This document shows, piece after piece, positions 25,388-35,002 of a stretch of 64,000 nt of DNA (its first letter is position 1; each line of letters starts with the position of its first letter). The notes under the pieces were generated by a model that searched no databases, was not told the DNA's origin, and worked only from the letters and a program-made list of their open reading frames with translations. This DNA is from Allgaiera indica (GTDB lineage Bacteria; Pseudomonadota; Alphaproteobacteria; Rhodobacterales; Rhodobacteraceae): NCBI RefSeq assembly GCF_900106675.1, contig NZ_FNOB01000016.1, forward strand, positions 1-64,000. Reading direction: 5' to 3'. The position numbers were made by a program, and so were the translations under genes.

Positions 25388-25813
25388 CTAGGGGTGTTGT
25401 CCGTCTCGTCCAGGGTCGTCGGTATTGCTGGATAACAGCGCGATCTTGTTGCCTTGTGGATCGCGGAGGTAACCGACGTAGAAATGGGGTCCGCAGGCTT
25501 CCCGGAAGCCCGGGCGGCCCTCGTCGCGGCCGCCAGCGGCGAGCGCGGCGGCGTGAAGGTCACGAACTTGTTGGCGGCTTTGCACGCGGAATGAGGTCAT
25601 CGTACCGTTGCCCTTTGAGGCCGGTGGTCCGTCAAAGGCCGGCTTGACGTGGTAGTCGGGCGGGACGGCAAGTTGATCCGGTTTGGCTGGGCGCACATAG
25701 CTCAGGCCCTCCGGGCCTTCCTTGCATCTGTAGCCGAGGGCTTACGTGAATGCCGAGCAGAAGCGTTTCGCACGCTGAATGTCGTCGGCACCGACGGTGA
25801 CGTAGCTGATCAT
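25388..25813 (-). pseudogene. VOC/glyoxalase-family gene with one in-frame stop
   Basis: The reading frame from ATG at 25813 to TAG at 25388 would give a 141-residue VOC protein but is interrupted by TAA at codon 24 (25742-25744). Before it comes MISYVTVGADDIQRAKRF, the usual start of this family; after it comes ALGYRCKEGPEGLSYVRP, then VRDLHAAALAAGGRDEGRPG and FYVGYLRDPQGNKIALL. No frameshift is needed: a single base change explains it. The family is small glyoxalase/bleomycin-resistance-like proteins of unknown substrate. Either a recent pseudogene or a sequencing error; re-initiation downstream would lose the first beta strands and helix. Confidence 0.85.
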
Positions 25814-26132
25814 GCTGCAGGTCTCTTGCCGAAGGCTCGTTCATTGTAACCGAGTTCTGGCTGAGGCCTCTGGATCGGCATGCCATGCGGCTCTGGATAC
25901 CGACGCGGGGATCGAAGCAGATCGGCCATTCAGGACTATCTCAGCATCTGTCAATTTGGGTTCGAAACAGCCGCAGCGGCCCCGGATTTCGGGGGGCCGT
26001 CCGTCACCGCGGCACGAAATGCAATGGGGTGAGGCCAATCCCCCTTCCCGTTCTTCGTGGCGCAAATGCTTCCGCATGCCCGGAGGTCGCGCGCCCAAGA
26101 CCCCGCTTCCCGCGGACCTGCGCGCGGGTGGC
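25814..26132. other. Gap between VOC pseudogene and M20 gene
   Basis: No gene, RNA or clear hairpin-plus-T-run is visible in these 319 bases. The right part holds GC-rich inverted segments (CCGCGGACCTGCGCGCGG) next to the 3' end of the M20 gene that could help terminate it. Confidence 0.4.
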
Positions 26133-27578
26133 CTATTCGGCCGCGACGGGGCGCGGCGGGATCGGCGGGGCCGCCTCATCGGGCATCGGGCAGATGTAGG
26201 GCTGCGCCGCCAGAAAGGCCGCGTGGGCTTTCTTCGCCGCATGTAGAAGCGCGGGCATCTCGATCAGATCGCGCGCGGTCGCGGCCATCACCTTGGCGGC
26301 ATGGATCATGCCCTTGTGCGCCGCCGGGCTTTTGCCCTGCGCGGTCATCTGCCAGCTGTGCAGAGGCGTGCCCAGCGCACAGGTCGCCACCCGCGCCTGC
26401 ACCGTCGGCACCGCCCAGCTGACATCCCCCACGTCGGTCGAGCCCTCGCTGCCCAGATGCGGACGCTCCAGCGGAGCCACGAAATCGGCAAGCGGAAGGT
26501 CCATGCGCGGCGTCATCGCCACCTTGCGAAAGCTCGCTGCGACATGATCGGGCGTCAGGGTCGCGCGGATCGCCTCTGCATAGGCGCGGTCGCGGGCGTC
26601 GAAGACCGGCGGGCCGAGGCGCTCGAAGGCGGCTTGCATCGTCTCTTCCAGCACCCGATTGCCGATCAGGTTCGACACCCCCGACACCAGCCGCCGTTCG
26701 ACCCGGGTCTCGGTCATCAGCGCGGCGCCCTCGGCGATCTTGTCGACCCGGGCGATCAGGTCGCGCAGCCCGGCCAGATCGCGGGCCCGGATCAGCTGGC
26801 GTACCGTGGCCCTGGCCTGCACCACGTTCGGCGCGGTCCCGCCAGCGTCGAGATAGGCGTAGTGGATGCGCGCGTCGTCGGGCATGTGCTCGCGCATGTA
26901 GTTGACGCCGATATTCATCAGCTCGACCGCGTCGAGACCCGAACGCCCCAGTTCCGGCGCCCCCGCGGCGTGGGCCGCGCGGCCGTGGAACGTGTAATCG
27001 ATCCGGCTGTTGGCCAGCGACACCGCATCGTCCACCGCGTTGATCGAAGAGGGATGCCAGGTGATCGCCGCGTCGACGTCGTCGAAGGCACCGGCGCGGA
27101 CCATGAAGGTCTTGGCCGCGCCGCCTTCCTCGGCCGGGCAGCCATAATAGCGCACCCGCGCCTTGACGCCGGTCTCGGCCAGATAATCGCGCAGCGCAAC
27201 CGCCGCCAGCATCGAGGCCGCGCCGAACAGGTTGTGGCCGCAGCCATGACCCGGCCCCGCCTGGCCGCCCACGGGTTTCGGTTCCGCCAGGCCTGCCTCT
27301 TGCCCCAGTTCGGGCAGCGCGTCGTATTCGCCCAGGATCGCGATCACCGGGCCGCCGTCCGGTCCTGTGTCGCCCGCTTCGCCGATCATCGCGGTCGGGA
27401 TGCCCGCGACCCCCTCGGTCACGCGAAAACCCGAAGCGCGCAGCATCGCGGCGTGTTCGGCGGCCGAAGCGATTTCGGTATAGGCGATCTCGGGCGTATC
27501 GAAGACCCGGTCGGACAGTGCGGCAAAGTCCGCACCGTGAGCGTCGACGATATCCCAGATCTGGTCTCGGTTGCGCAT
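26133..27578 (-). CDS. M20-family amidohydrolase (AbgB-like)
   Basis: This 481-aa zinc peptidase-like hydrolase resembles AbgB, the p-aminobenzoyl-glutamate hydrolase subunit, and amidohydrolases acting on N-acyl amino acids. Metal-binding motifs are GPGHGCGHNLFGAA (H111, H115), GCPAEEGGAAK with the catalytic Glu, and TWHPSS. GRAAHAAGAPELGRSGLDAVELM belongs to the lid domain. LGSEGSTDVGDVSWAVPT and HSWQMTAQGKSPAAHKGMIHAAK are typical of the AbgB C-terminal part. The ATG at 27578 follows GGAG. It is monocistronic and divergent from pstS across 226 bases. No AbgA/AbgT partner is nearby, so the substrate is open. Confidence 0.88.
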   Translation of the reverse strand: MRNRDQIWDIVDAHGADFAALSDRVFDTPEIAYTEIASAAEHAAMLRASGFRVTEGVAGIPTAMIGEAGDTGPDGGPVIAILGEYDALPELGQEAGLAEPKPVGGQAGPGHGCGHNLFGAASMLAAVALRDYLAETGVKARVRYYGCPAEEGGAAKTFMVRAGAFDDVDAAITWHPSSINAVDDAVSLANSRIDYTFHGRAAHAAGAPELGRSGLDAVELMNIGVNYMREHMPDDARIHYAYLDAGGTAPNVVQARATVRQLIRARDLAGLRDLIARVDKIAEGAALMTETRVERRLVSGVSNLIGNRVLEETMQAAFERLGPPVFDARDRAYAEAIRATLTPDHVAASFRKVAMTPRMDLPLADFVAPLERPHLGSEGSTDVGDVSWAVPTVQARVATCALGTPLHSWQMTAQGKSPAAHKGMIHAAKVMAATARDLIEMPALLHAAKKAHAAFLAAQPYICPMPDEAAPPIPPRPVAAE

Positions 27579-27804
27579 CGCTCCAGCCTCTTTCCCATGC
27601 CGCACCCCCGACGCTAGGCCCGCGGCAACGCTTGCGCAACGCCGCTTGGGCGCGCCTCGCGAAATTCACGGCCTAGTGAAGCAACATTTTGCCGCCCTCT
27701 GACCGGCGTCACATAATTGTTGCATGATTTGCATATTGGAGGGGCACTTCATCGTCCGGTCGCTGCGGCCGGGCCAACCAAGGTCCCTGACCAGGAGACA
27801 GACA

Positions 27805-28860
27805 GTGAGCTTCATGAAATCCGTCGTGGCCGGCACCGCGGCCGCCGCCCTCAGCCTTGGCCTTGCTGCCGCTGCCCAGGCTTCCGATATTTCGGGCGCT
27901 GGCTCGAGCTTCATCTTCCCGGTGTTCGCCAAGTGGGGCGTCGCCTACAAGAAAGCCACCGGCAAGAGCCTGAACTACCAGTCGATCGGCTCGGGCGGCG
28001 GCATCAAGCAGGTGACCGCCAAGACCGTGACCTTCGGCGCCTCGGACAAGCCGCTCAGCGACGAATACCTGGAAAAGCACGGCATGGTGCAGTTCCCGAT
28101 GATCCAGGGCGGCATCGTGATGATGTACAACGTCAAGGGCATCAAGCCGGGCCAGCTGGTCCTCGACGGCAAGACTGTCGAAGAGATCTACATGGGCAAG
28201 ATCACCAAGTGGAACGCCCCCGAGATCCAGGCGCTGAACAAGGGCGTCAAGCTGCCGGACCAGCCGATCGTCGTGATCCACCGTTCGGACGGGTCGGGCA
28301 CGACCTTCAACTTCACCAACTACCTGTCGAAGATCTCGAAGAACTGGGCTGACAAGATCGGTTCGGACACCGCCGTGGAATGGCCGGTCGGCCTGGGCGC
28401 GAAAGGTTCGGAAGGCGTGGCCAACATGGTCAAGCAGACCGCCGGCGCCATCGGCTACAACGAATATGCCTATGTGATCCAGAACAAGCTGGGCTATTCG
28501 AAGATGATCAACAAGGAAGGCAAGGTGGTTTCGCCTTCGCTGAAGACCTTCGCCTCGGCCGCCGCCAACGCGGACTGGAAAAATGCGCATAACTTCCGCG
28601 TCATCATCACCGACCAGCCGGGCGCCGACAGCTGGCCGATCGCGGCTTCGACCTGGGTGATCATCCACAAGAACCCGCAAGATCCGAAGGCCGCGAAAGA
28701 AGCGCTCAAGTTCTTCGCCTGGGCCTACAAGAACGGCAAGCCCGAAGCCAAGTCGCTCGACTATGTCGCGATCCCCAACAATGTCGTTGAACTGATCGAG
28801 GCTTCCTGGTCGAAGATCCAGCACAATGGCAAGCCGATCTACACCCCGATGATGCACTAA
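27805..28860 (+). CDS. pstS: Phosphate ABC transporter substrate-binding protein PstS
   Basis: This about 351-aa periplasmic protein binds phosphate for the PstCAB importer. The signal peptide ([20 protein letters not shown]) is followed by mature [18 protein letters not shown], with the phosphate-loop strand [24 protein letters not shown] and the [17 protein letters not shown] motif. I prefer the GTG at 27805, six bases after AGGAGA; the ATG at 27814 is a close alternative. It heads pstSCAB. Pho control is expected, but the region 27700-27735 gives no convincing Pho box. Codon choice is very regular, consistent with high expression. Confidence 0.96.
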   Translation: MSFMKSVVAGTAAAALSLGLAAAAQASDISGAGSSFIFPVFAKWGVAYKKATGKSLNYQSIGSGGGIKQVTAKTVTFGASDKPLSDEYLEKHGMVQFPMIQGGIVMMYNVKGIKPGQLVLDGKTVEEIYMGKITKWNAPEIQALNKGVKLPDQPIVVIHRSDGSGTTFNFTNYLSKISKNWADKIGSDTAVEWPVGLGAKGSEGVANMVKQTAGAIGYNEYAYVIQNKLGYSKMINKEGKVVSPSLKTFASAAANADWKNAHNFRVIITDQPGADSWPIAASTWVIIHKNPQDPKAAKEALKFFAWAYKNGKPEAKSLDYVAIPNNVVELIEASWSKIQHNGKPIYTPMMH

Positions 28861-28883
28861 GCCCATCCATCGGGTATCCTAAG

Positions 28884-28913
28884 CGAACGGGCGGGGACAT
28901 TCCCGCCCGTTCG
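28884..28913 (+). terminator. Perfect 12-bp hairpin between pstS and pstC
   Basis: CGAACGGGCGGG (28884-28895) and CCCGCCCGTTCG (28902-28913) are exactly complementary around the loop GACATT. Only a short T-run (GCTGTTT) follows. Located 24 bases after the pstS stop and 35 before pstC, it probably stabilises or partly terminates the transcript, giving more PstS than PstCAB. Confidence 0.85.
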
Positions 28914-28947
28914 GCTGTTTGAAGAGACGCGGAAGGGGGCGCCGGAC

Positions 28948-29916
28948 ATGGCCACGACCGAAATCGGAGCGACAGAGCAGGCTTCGCGCAGGCATACCCG
29001 CCGGCTCAAACGGCAAGACGGGGCCTTTTTCTGGCTCGCCTGGGGTTCTGCCGCTTTGGTCGTCGTGCTGCTGCTTGGCATCCTGCTGTCGCTGTTGTGG
29101 GAATCGCTGCCATCGATCGGCCATTTCGGCCTGCCGTTCCTGTGGAACGAACGCTGGAGCCCGGCGAAAGATATCTTCGGCGCCGCCGCACCGATCTACG
29201 GCACCTTGCTGACTTCGCTCATCGCGATGGTGATCGCGGTGCCCACAAGCTTTGGCATCGCGATGTTCCTGACCGAGATCTGCCCCAAGTCGCTGCGCAG
29301 GCCGATCGGCATCGCGATCGAGCTGCTGGCCGGCATCCCCTCGATCATCTACGGTCTGTGGGGCTTTTTCGTACTTGCCCCGATCATGCAGCACACGGTG
29401 CAGCCTTTCCTCATCAACACCTTCGGCGACCTGCCGATCATCGGCTTCCTGTTCCAGGGCGCACCCTACGGCATCGGCATGCTGACCGCGGGGCTGGTGC
29501 TGTCGATCATGATCTTGCCGTTCATCACCTCGGTCACCCGTGACGTGTTCGAGACCGTCCCGGTTATGCTGCGCGAAAGCGCCTATGGCATGGGCATGAC
29601 CACCTGGGAGGTCGTGCGCCGGATCATCATCCCCTATACCCGCCTCGGCCTTGTCGGCGGGGTGATGCTGGGTCTCGGCCGGGCGCTGGGTGAAACCATG
29701 GCGGTCACCTTCGTGATCGGCAACTCGCACCGAATCGCCAGTTCGCTGCTGGCGCCGGGCACCACGATCTCGGCCGCCATCGCCAACGAATTCGCGGAAG
29801 CGGACGGCAAGCTTTACACTTCGGCTCTGGTCGAGCTGGGCCTGATTCTCTTCGTCATCAGCTTCACCGTGCTCGCGCTTGCCAAGTGGCTGATCGGCCG
29901 CACTGAATCCTACTGA
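28948..29916 (+). CDS. pstC: Phosphate ABC transporter permease PstC
   Basis: This 322-aa inner-membrane permease has about six helices; the first is WLAWGSAALVVVLLLGILLSLLW (near residues 30-52). The ABC-permease domain includes AIELLAGIPSIIYGLWGFFVL, and the EAA-type coupling loop is ESAYGMGMTTWEVVRRIIIPYTRLGLVGGVMLGLGRALGETMAV. It forms the channel with PstA. The ATG follows GGAAGGGGGC. It lies after the hairpin downstream of pstS and seven bases before pstA. Confidence 0.96.
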   Translation: MATTEIGATEQASRRHTRRLKRQDGAFFWLAWGSAALVVVLLLGILLSLLWESLPSIGHFGLPFLWNERWSPAKDIFGAAAPIYGTLLTSLIAMVIAVPTSFGIAMFLTEICPKSLRRPIGIAIELLAGIPSIIYGLWGFFVLAPIMQHTVQPFLINTFGDLPIIGFLFQGAPYGIGMLTAGLVLSIMILPFITSVTRDVFETVPVMLRESAYGMGMTTWEVVRRIIIPYTRLGLVGGVMLGLGRALGETMAVTFVIGNSHRIASSLLAPGTTISAAIANEFAEADGKLYTSALVELGLILFVISFTVLALAKWLIGRTESY

Positions 29917-29923
29917 GGCCCCC

Positions 29924-30769
29924 ATGACCACGCACAATCCCATCACTCGACGCCGCCATCGCCGCAACCGGGTCGCGATGGTCTTCTCGATCTTCGCGAC
30001 CGCCGTCGGGCTGTTCATCCTGGCCGCGATCCTGTGGGAACTGCTCTGGCAGGGCCTCGGCGGACTGAACATGAAGGTCTTCACCGAAATCACGCCACCG
30101 CCGGGCTCCGACGGCGGCCTGAGCAATGCGATCTACGGCTCTATCATGCTGACGCTGGTGGGGATCGCCATCGCCGCGCCGATCGGCATCCTGGCCGGCA
30201 CTTATCTGTCGGAATATGCCCGCGGGTCGAAGATCGGCGAGGCCGCGAAATTCATCAACGACGTGCTCTTGTCGGCGCCCTCGATCATCGTCGGCCTGTT
30301 CATCAACGCGATCCTCGTGGTGCCCTTCGGCACGTTCTCGGCCTGGGCGGGGGCGGTGGCGCTGGCGGTGATCGCGCTGCCGGTGATCAACCGCACCACC
30401 CAGGACATGCTGGCGCTGGTGCCCAATACCCTGCGCGAGGCCGCCGCCGCCCTGGGCGCACCGCGCTGGAAGGTGCTGGTCTTCATCGTGTGGCGCGCTG
30501 CGAAAAGCGGCATCCTGACCGGGGTGCTCTTGGCCATCGCACGGATCTCGGGCGAGACCGCGCCGCTGCTGTTCACCTCGTTCGGCAACCAGTTCTGGTC
30601 GACCGACATGGGCAAGCCGATGGCCAACCTGCCGGTGGTCATCTATCAATTCGCGATGAGCCCCTATAGCGACTGGCAGCGACTGGCCTGGGTCGGCGCG
30701 CTGCTGATCACCTCTGCGATCCTGTTCCTCAACATCCTCGCGCGCAGCCTTGCCGCGCGCAGCCGCTGA
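29924..30769 (+). CDS. pstA: Phosphate ABC transporter permease PstA
   Basis: This 281-aa second permease of the phosphate importer starts with a basic cytoplasmic tail (RRRHRRNR), then helix [43 protein letters not shown] and [22 protein letters not shown] are typical of PstA. The coupling loop is [48 protein letters not shown]. It lies between pstC and pstB with short spacings (7 and 10 bases), so it is in the same operon. Confidence 0.96.
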   Translation: MTTHNPITRRRHRRNRVAMVFSIFATAVGLFILAAILWELLWQGLGGLNMKVFTEITPPPGSDGGLSNAIYGSIMLTLVGIAIAAPIGILAGTYLSEYARGSKIGEAAKFINDVLLSAPSIIVGLFINAILVVPFGTFSAWAGAVALAVIALPVINRTTQDMLALVPNTLREAAAALGAPRWKVLVFIVWRAAKSGILTGVLLAIARISGETAPLLFTSFGNQFWSTDMGKPMANLPVVIYQFAMSPYSDWQRLAWVGALLITSAILFLNILARSLAARSR

Positions 30770-30779
30770 AGGTAGGCCT

Positions 30780-31625
30780 ATGGACGACCAGACCATGACA
30801 CATCCCGCCGATCATCCCGCCACCGATTCCGTCGCCGCGTTGAAACCGCGGCGCTCGGTCGAGGATCATCCCGTCAAGCTGGAGGTGAAGGGCCTCAACT
30901 TCTTCTACGCCAACAACCACCAGGCGCTGACGGACATCAACCTGTCGCTCCGCGACAAGGCGGTCACCGCCTTCATCGGCCCCTCGGGCTGCGGCAAGTC
31001 CACGCTGCTGCGCGTGCTGAACCGGATGTATGACCTTTACCCCGGCCAGCGCGCCCAGGGCGAGGTCCTGCTGGACGGGCGCAACATCCTGGCGCCGAAA
31101 GAGGACCTGAACGTCCTGCGCGCCAAGGTGGGCATGGTGTTCCAAAAGCCCACCCCCTTCCCGATGTCGATCTACGAGAACATCGCCTTCGGGATCCGCC
31201 TTTACGAGAAACTGTCCAAGGCCGAGATGGCCAACCGGGTCGAGGCCGCGCTGCGCGAGGCGGCGCTGTGGGACGAGGTGAAGGACAAGCTGCATCAATC
31301 GGGGCTGGGCCTGTCGGGCGGCCAGCAGCAGCGGCTGTGCATCGCGCGGGCGGTGGCGGTGAAGCCCGAGGTGCTGTTGATGGACGAACCGGCCTCGGCG
31401 CTCGATCCGATCTCGACCGCGAAGATCGAGGATCTGATCACCCGCCTGGCCGACGATTACTGCATCGCGATCGTGACCCACAACATGCAGCAGGCGGCGC
31501 GGACCTCGGATTACACCGCCTTCATGTATCTGGGCGAAATCGTCGAATTCGACCGGACCGAACAGATCTTCACCGCGCCGAAGAACCAGAAGACCAACGA
31601 TTATGTGACCGGCCGCTTCGGCTAG
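30780..31625 (+). CDS. pstB: Phosphate ABC transporter ATP-binding protein PstB
   Basis: This 281-aa ATPase drives phosphate import. Walker A is GPSGCGKS at 67-74, the signature is [14 protein letters not shown], Walker B is [13 protein letters not shown], and the switch histidine is in [15 protein letters not shown]. An N-terminal extension of about 30 residues precedes the usual start. The ATG at 30780 follows AAGGTAGG. The operon normally continues with phoU and phoB, but here the next gene is on the opposite strand, so those genes are absent from this locus. Confidence 0.97.
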   Translation: MDDQTMTHPADHPATDSVAALKPRRSVEDHPVKLEVKGLNFFYANNHQALTDINLSLRDKAVTAFIGPSGCGKSTLLRVLNRMYDLYPGQRAQGEVLLDGRNILAPKEDLNVLRAKVGMVFQKPTPFPMSIYENIAFGIRLYEKLSKAEMANRVEAALREAALWDEVKDKLHQSGLGLSGGQQQRLCIARAVAVKPEVLLMDEPASALDPISTAKIEDLITRLADDYCIAIVTHNMQQAARTSDYTAFMYLGEIVEFDRTEQIFTAPKNQKTNDYVTGRFG

Positions 31626-31703
31626 GCTGGGCGGCTTGGGGCCGGTCGCGCGTCGGCCCGGGGCCTGCGCCAGCCGCCCTCACCCGGCGCGCGGTGGCAC
31701 CGC

Positions 31704-32699
31704 CTAGCCCGCCTGCCCGTCGCGCCCGAACAGCCCCGCCAGCGCCCGCGCGACCAGGGCCGACACCAGCGGCCGCTTGCGCGCGCGGAACGGCAGCGGG
31801 CGACAGACCTCGATCGCGGCCACCCCCACGCGCGCCGTCAGGGCGCCGTTCACCATGCCCTCGCCAAAGCGGCGCGAGACCTTGGTCAGCAAGGTGCCGC
31901 CGGCGACCGAATGCACCAGATCGTCGCCCACGGCGACCGCGCCGGTCGCCGCCAGATGCGCCAGCACCGACCGCGTCAGCCGCCACGAGCCCAGCGCGCC
32001 GGACCGCCCGCCGTAGATTTCCGCGATGCGGCGGATCATCCGCAGGTTCGCACCCAGCGCGGTCGCCACGTCGGCCAGCGCCAGGGGCACCAGCGCGGTC
32101 ACCGTCGCCACCTGCCGCGCCGCGCCCTCGATGGTACGCAGGGCCTGCGCATCCAGCGGCGTCAGCAGCGCATCCTCGGCCAGCGCCAGCAGGCCATCGG
32201 CGTCGAAGCTGTCGTCGTGGCGCGCGGCCAGCCGGGCGCGCCCCAGGGCGGTCTCGGGGCGGTGGGCATAAAGTGATTGCAGCCGAGCGACCACCCGGCG
32301 CGCGCCGGCCAGATCGGCGCCCGTGATCGCGGCCTCGGCCTCGCGGTGGATGGTGTCGACGCGCCTCAGCCGCGCGAAGGCCGCCAGTTCGCGCAGCGCA
32401 ATGATCGCCACGACCAGCACGAACGCCCCGATCAGCACCGCCGCCAACCAGCCCAGAAGCGGATAGCGGGCCATCAGATCGGTCACGAAGGTCCAGGCCG
32501 CGACCGATACGGCAAAGCTCAGGATCGCCCCCAGAAGCCCCCAGAACAGCCGCCCCAGGCGCGACGGGGCGCGGGCCGCGAACGCCGCCGCGCCCCGCAT
32601 CGCGCGGCCCTCGGGCAGGTCGGCGTCGGGCACCGGCGGCGCGGCCGAGGGATCGGCGGTTTCCTCGAGTTCCAGGACCAGGGGTTTTCGCGACTTCAT
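31704..32699 (-). CDS. TIGR01620/YcjF-family membrane protein
   Basis: This 331-aa protein has two adjacent membrane helices in the first third (FWGLLGAILSFAVSVAAWTF and LLGWLAAVLIGAFVLVVAIIAL) and a C-terminal DUF697-like domain (about 215-331) with NLRMIRRIAEIYGGRSG and GMVNGALTARVGVAAIEVCRPLPF. Function is unknown; YcjF is paired with the GTP-binding-like YcjX in many proteobacteria. Its ATG overlaps the ycjX-like stop (ATGA at 32696-32699). It converges on pstB, with a 78-base spacer. Confidence 0.9.
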   Translation of the reverse strand: MKSRKPLVLELEETADPSAAPPVPDADLPEGRAMRGAAAFAARAPSRLGRLFWGLLGAILSFAVSVAAWTFVTDLMARYPLLGWLAAVLIGAFVLVVAIIALRELAAFARLRRVDTIHREAEAAITGADLAGARRVVARLQSLYAHRPETALGRARLAARHDDSFDADGLLALAEDALLTPLDAQALRTIEGAARQVATVTALVPLALADVATALGANLRMIRRIAEIYGGRSGALGSWRLTRSVLAHLAATGAVAVGDDLVHSVAGGTLLTKVSRRFGEGMVNGALTARVGVAAIEVCRPLPFRARKRPLVSALVARALAGLFGRDGQAG

Positions 32700-34150
32700 G
32701 TCAGGCGGTCCCCGATCAGAAATTCGGCGGCCCGGTCCAGCCGGATATGCGGCGGCCCCTCGCCGGGTTTGAGGTTCAGCCGCGCCGGCGCGAATCCCTC
32801 GACGGCATAGTCGCCCTCCAGCCAGCGTTCGGCCCCCTGGCGCGCGGGCGACAGAAGCCGCGCGGGATCTTCCGGCAATTCGCCCGGATACATCGCCGCC
32901 ACACGCCCGGTCCCAGCCAGCACGCCCTTGACGCAATCAAGCGTCGCGCCCTCATGGCTGATCTGCGCCTCGACGGTGGCGCGCAGGCTGGCGATCGCCA
33001 TCGCTGCGGTCCGCGCGCCGGAAAAGTCGGCGCGGTCCCTGGCCTCGCGCACCAACGCCTCCATGATCGCGGCCAGCCGGCCGTGCTGGGAATGGTGCAG
33101 ATGGTCGGCCTTGGTGGCGGCGAACAGGATCCGGTCGATGCGCTTGCCCAGCACGATATCGGCAAGCCAGCGCGCCCGCCCGGGGCGGAACGCGGTCAGG
33201 ATATCGGCCAACACCCGGCGCATGTCCTCGACCGCGCGCGGCCCCGCATGGATCGCGCCCAGCGCGTCGATCAGCACCACCTGCCGGTCGATCCGGGCGA
33301 AATGGTTGCGAAAGAACGGGCGCACGACCTCGCGCTTGTAGGCCTCAAAGCGGCGCTCGAACTCTCGCCACAGGCTGCCGCGCGGGGTCTTTTCCGGCGC
33401 GGGCAGCGGCGCGAAGGTGACGACGGGCGACCCCGCCAGATCCCCGGGCAGCAGGAAGCGCCCCGGGGTGCAATCGGAAAAGCCTGCCTCGCGGGCGGCC
33501 AGCAGATGCGCGGTGAAGGCCGCGGCCAGCGCCCGCGCGCCGGTCTCGTCATGCGGCGCGGCGCCGGTGGTCGCGTCCACCTGCCCCAGATAGGCCCCGC
33601 CCCCGGGCCGCGCGGGCAGGCGCTCCAGCACGTCCGCGGACCATTGAGCAAAGCTCTTGTTCATCAGCGTCAGGTCCAGCAGCCATTCGCCCGGATAGTC
33701 GATGATGTCCAGATGCACCGTCCGCAGCCCCGAAACCGCCCCCAGAAGGCCACTTGGCTGCACCCGGAACGACAGCCGCAATTCGCTGACCGCGCGGGTC
33801 GAGGCAGGCCAATGCGGCGCCTCTCCAGTCAGCGCGGCCAGATGAGCCTCGTACTCGAAGCGCGGCACGGTATCGTCGGGCTGGGGCTGCAGATAGGCGG
33901 TGCGGATGGCCCCGCTGCGCGCCGCGTGCAATTGCGGCATGCGGCCCCGGTCCATCAGATTGGCGACCAGCGCCGTGATGAAGACGGTCTTGCCGGCGCG
34001 GCTAAGGCCGGTCACCCCCAGCCGGATCGTCGGCTCCAGGAAGACGCCTGACACACGCGCGCCGACGTCCTCGATCCCGCGCGTGATGCCATCGGTGATG
34101 GATGTGAAGACCAAACGCTGCCCCTTGCTTGCCGGATCCAAGATAGGCAC
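32696..34150 (-). CDS. YcjX-family nucleotide-binding protein
   Basis: This 484-aa DUF463 protein has a GTPase-like P-loop GLSRAGKT (near 48-55), a DIIDYPGEWLLDL segment in the G3 region and ATKAD (near 360) resembling a G4 motif. VFITALVANLMDRGRMPQL and VRPFFRNHFARIDRQVVLIDALGAI are typical of the family. In E. coli ycjX and ycjF are heat-shock linked; molecular function is unknown. The GTG at 34150 is the longest start; a TTG at 34114 (VFTSITDG opening, with AAGGGG upstream) is also plausible. It is translationally coupled to the TIGR01620 gene and divergent from truA. Confidence 0.9.
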   Translation of the reverse strand: MPILDPASKGQRLVFTSITDGITRGIEDVGARVSGVFLEPTIRLGVTGLSRAGKTVFITALVANLMDRGRMPQLHAARSGAIRTAYLQPQPDDTVPRFEYEAHLAALTGEAPHWPASTRAVSELRLSFRVQPSGLLGAVSGLRTVHLDIIDYPGEWLLDLTLMNKSFAQWSADVLERLPARPGGGAYLGQVDATTGAAPHDETGARALAAAFTAHLLAAREAGFSDCTPGRFLLPGDLAGSPVVTFAPLPAPEKTPRGSLWREFERRFEAYKREVVRPFFRNHFARIDRQVVLIDALGAIHAGPRAVEDMRRVLADILTAFRPGRARWLADIVLGKRIDRILFAATKADHLHHSQHGRLAAIMEALVREARDRADFSGARTAAMAIASLRATVEAQISHEGATLDCVKGVLAGTGRVAAMYPGELPEDPARLLSPARQGAERWLEGDYAVEGFAPARLNLKPGEGPPHIRLDRAAEFLIGDRLT

Positions 34151-34231
34151 GAAGCGCGCGGGTGAACAGAGGGCGCGCCGGGTTCCGCCACCGCCTGTTT
34201 ACAGCGCATCCCGCCCAAGCTAACGGAAGGC

Positions 34232-35002
34232 ATGACGCGCTACGCCCTGAAGATCGAATATGACGGCACCCCGTTTTGCGGCTGGCAGCGGCAATCGGGC
34301 CAGCCTTCGGTGCAGCAGGCGCTGGAAGAGGCGATCCGGCGGCTGGAACCCGACGCCCCCGGCATCGGAGCCGCGGGCCGCACCGATACCGGCGTTCACG
34401 CCACCGCCCAGGTGGCGCATTGCGACCTGGCCAAGCCCTGGGAATGCTTTCGCCTGATGGAGGCGCTGAACTATCACCTCAAGCCGCTGCCCGTGGCCGT
34501 GGTCGCCGCCGCCCCGGTGGGGGCGGATTTCCACGCCCGCTTCTCGGCCAAGGGCAGGCGCTATCTGTTCCGGCTGGTGGCGCGCCGCGCGCCCGTCACC
34601 CATGACGCGGGCCGCGTCTGGCAGGTGCGCCACGACCTGGCGCTTGCGCCGATGCAGGCAGCCGCGCGCCACCTGATAGGCCTGCATGACTTCACCACCT
34701 TCCGCTCGACCATGTGCCAGGCCGCCTCGCCGGTGAAAACCCTTGATCGGCTTGATATCGAGGCGCGGCCCTACCCCCATGGCACCGAATTTCGCTTCCA
34801 CCTCGCGGCGCGCAGCTTCCTGCACAACCAGGTCCGCTCGATCGTCGGCACGCTGGAACGGGTCGGCGCGGGCGCCTGGGCGCCGGATCAGGTAAGGGAC
34901 GCGCTGGAGGCCGCCGACCGCGCCGCCTGCGGCCCAGTGTGCCCGCCACAAGGTCTGTATCTCGATGGCGTCACCTACGAACCCGACCCCTTCGCCGTCT
35001 AG
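34232..35002 (+). CDS. truA: tRNA pseudouridine(38-40) synthase TruA
   Basis: This 256-aa enzyme converts uridines 38-40 of the anticodon stem to pseudouridine. Marks are [18 protein letters not shown], the catalytic Asp52 in [28 protein letters not shown] and the C-terminal [14 protein letters not shown]. Length matches the family. The ATG at 34232 follows CGGAAGG. It is divergent from the ycjX-like gene with only 81 bases between, and is followed by a 632-base gap. No frameshift or truncation is seen. Confidence 0.96.
   Translation: MTRYALKIEYDGTPFCGWQRQSGQPSVQQALEEAIRRLEPDAPGIGAAGRTDTGVHATAQVAHCDLAKPWECFRLMEALNYHLKPLPVAVVAAAPVGADFHARFSAKGRRYLFRLVARRAPVTHDAGRVWQVRHDLALAPMQAAARHLIGLHDFTTFRSTMCQAASPVKTLDRLDIEARPYPHGTEFRFHLAARSFLHNQVRSIVGTLERVGAGAWAPDQVRDALEAADRAACGPVCPPQGLYLDGVTYEPDPFAV

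Noticed and set aside
27695-27735. Possible Pho box upstream of pstS
   Set aside because: TGAC and GTCAC fragments are present, but no pair of CTGTCAT-like half-sites with the right spacing could be placed.
28879-30126. 415-codon minus-strand frame opposite pstC/pstA
   Set aside because: It is antisense to clear permease genes and is dominated by Asp, His, Arg and Gln.
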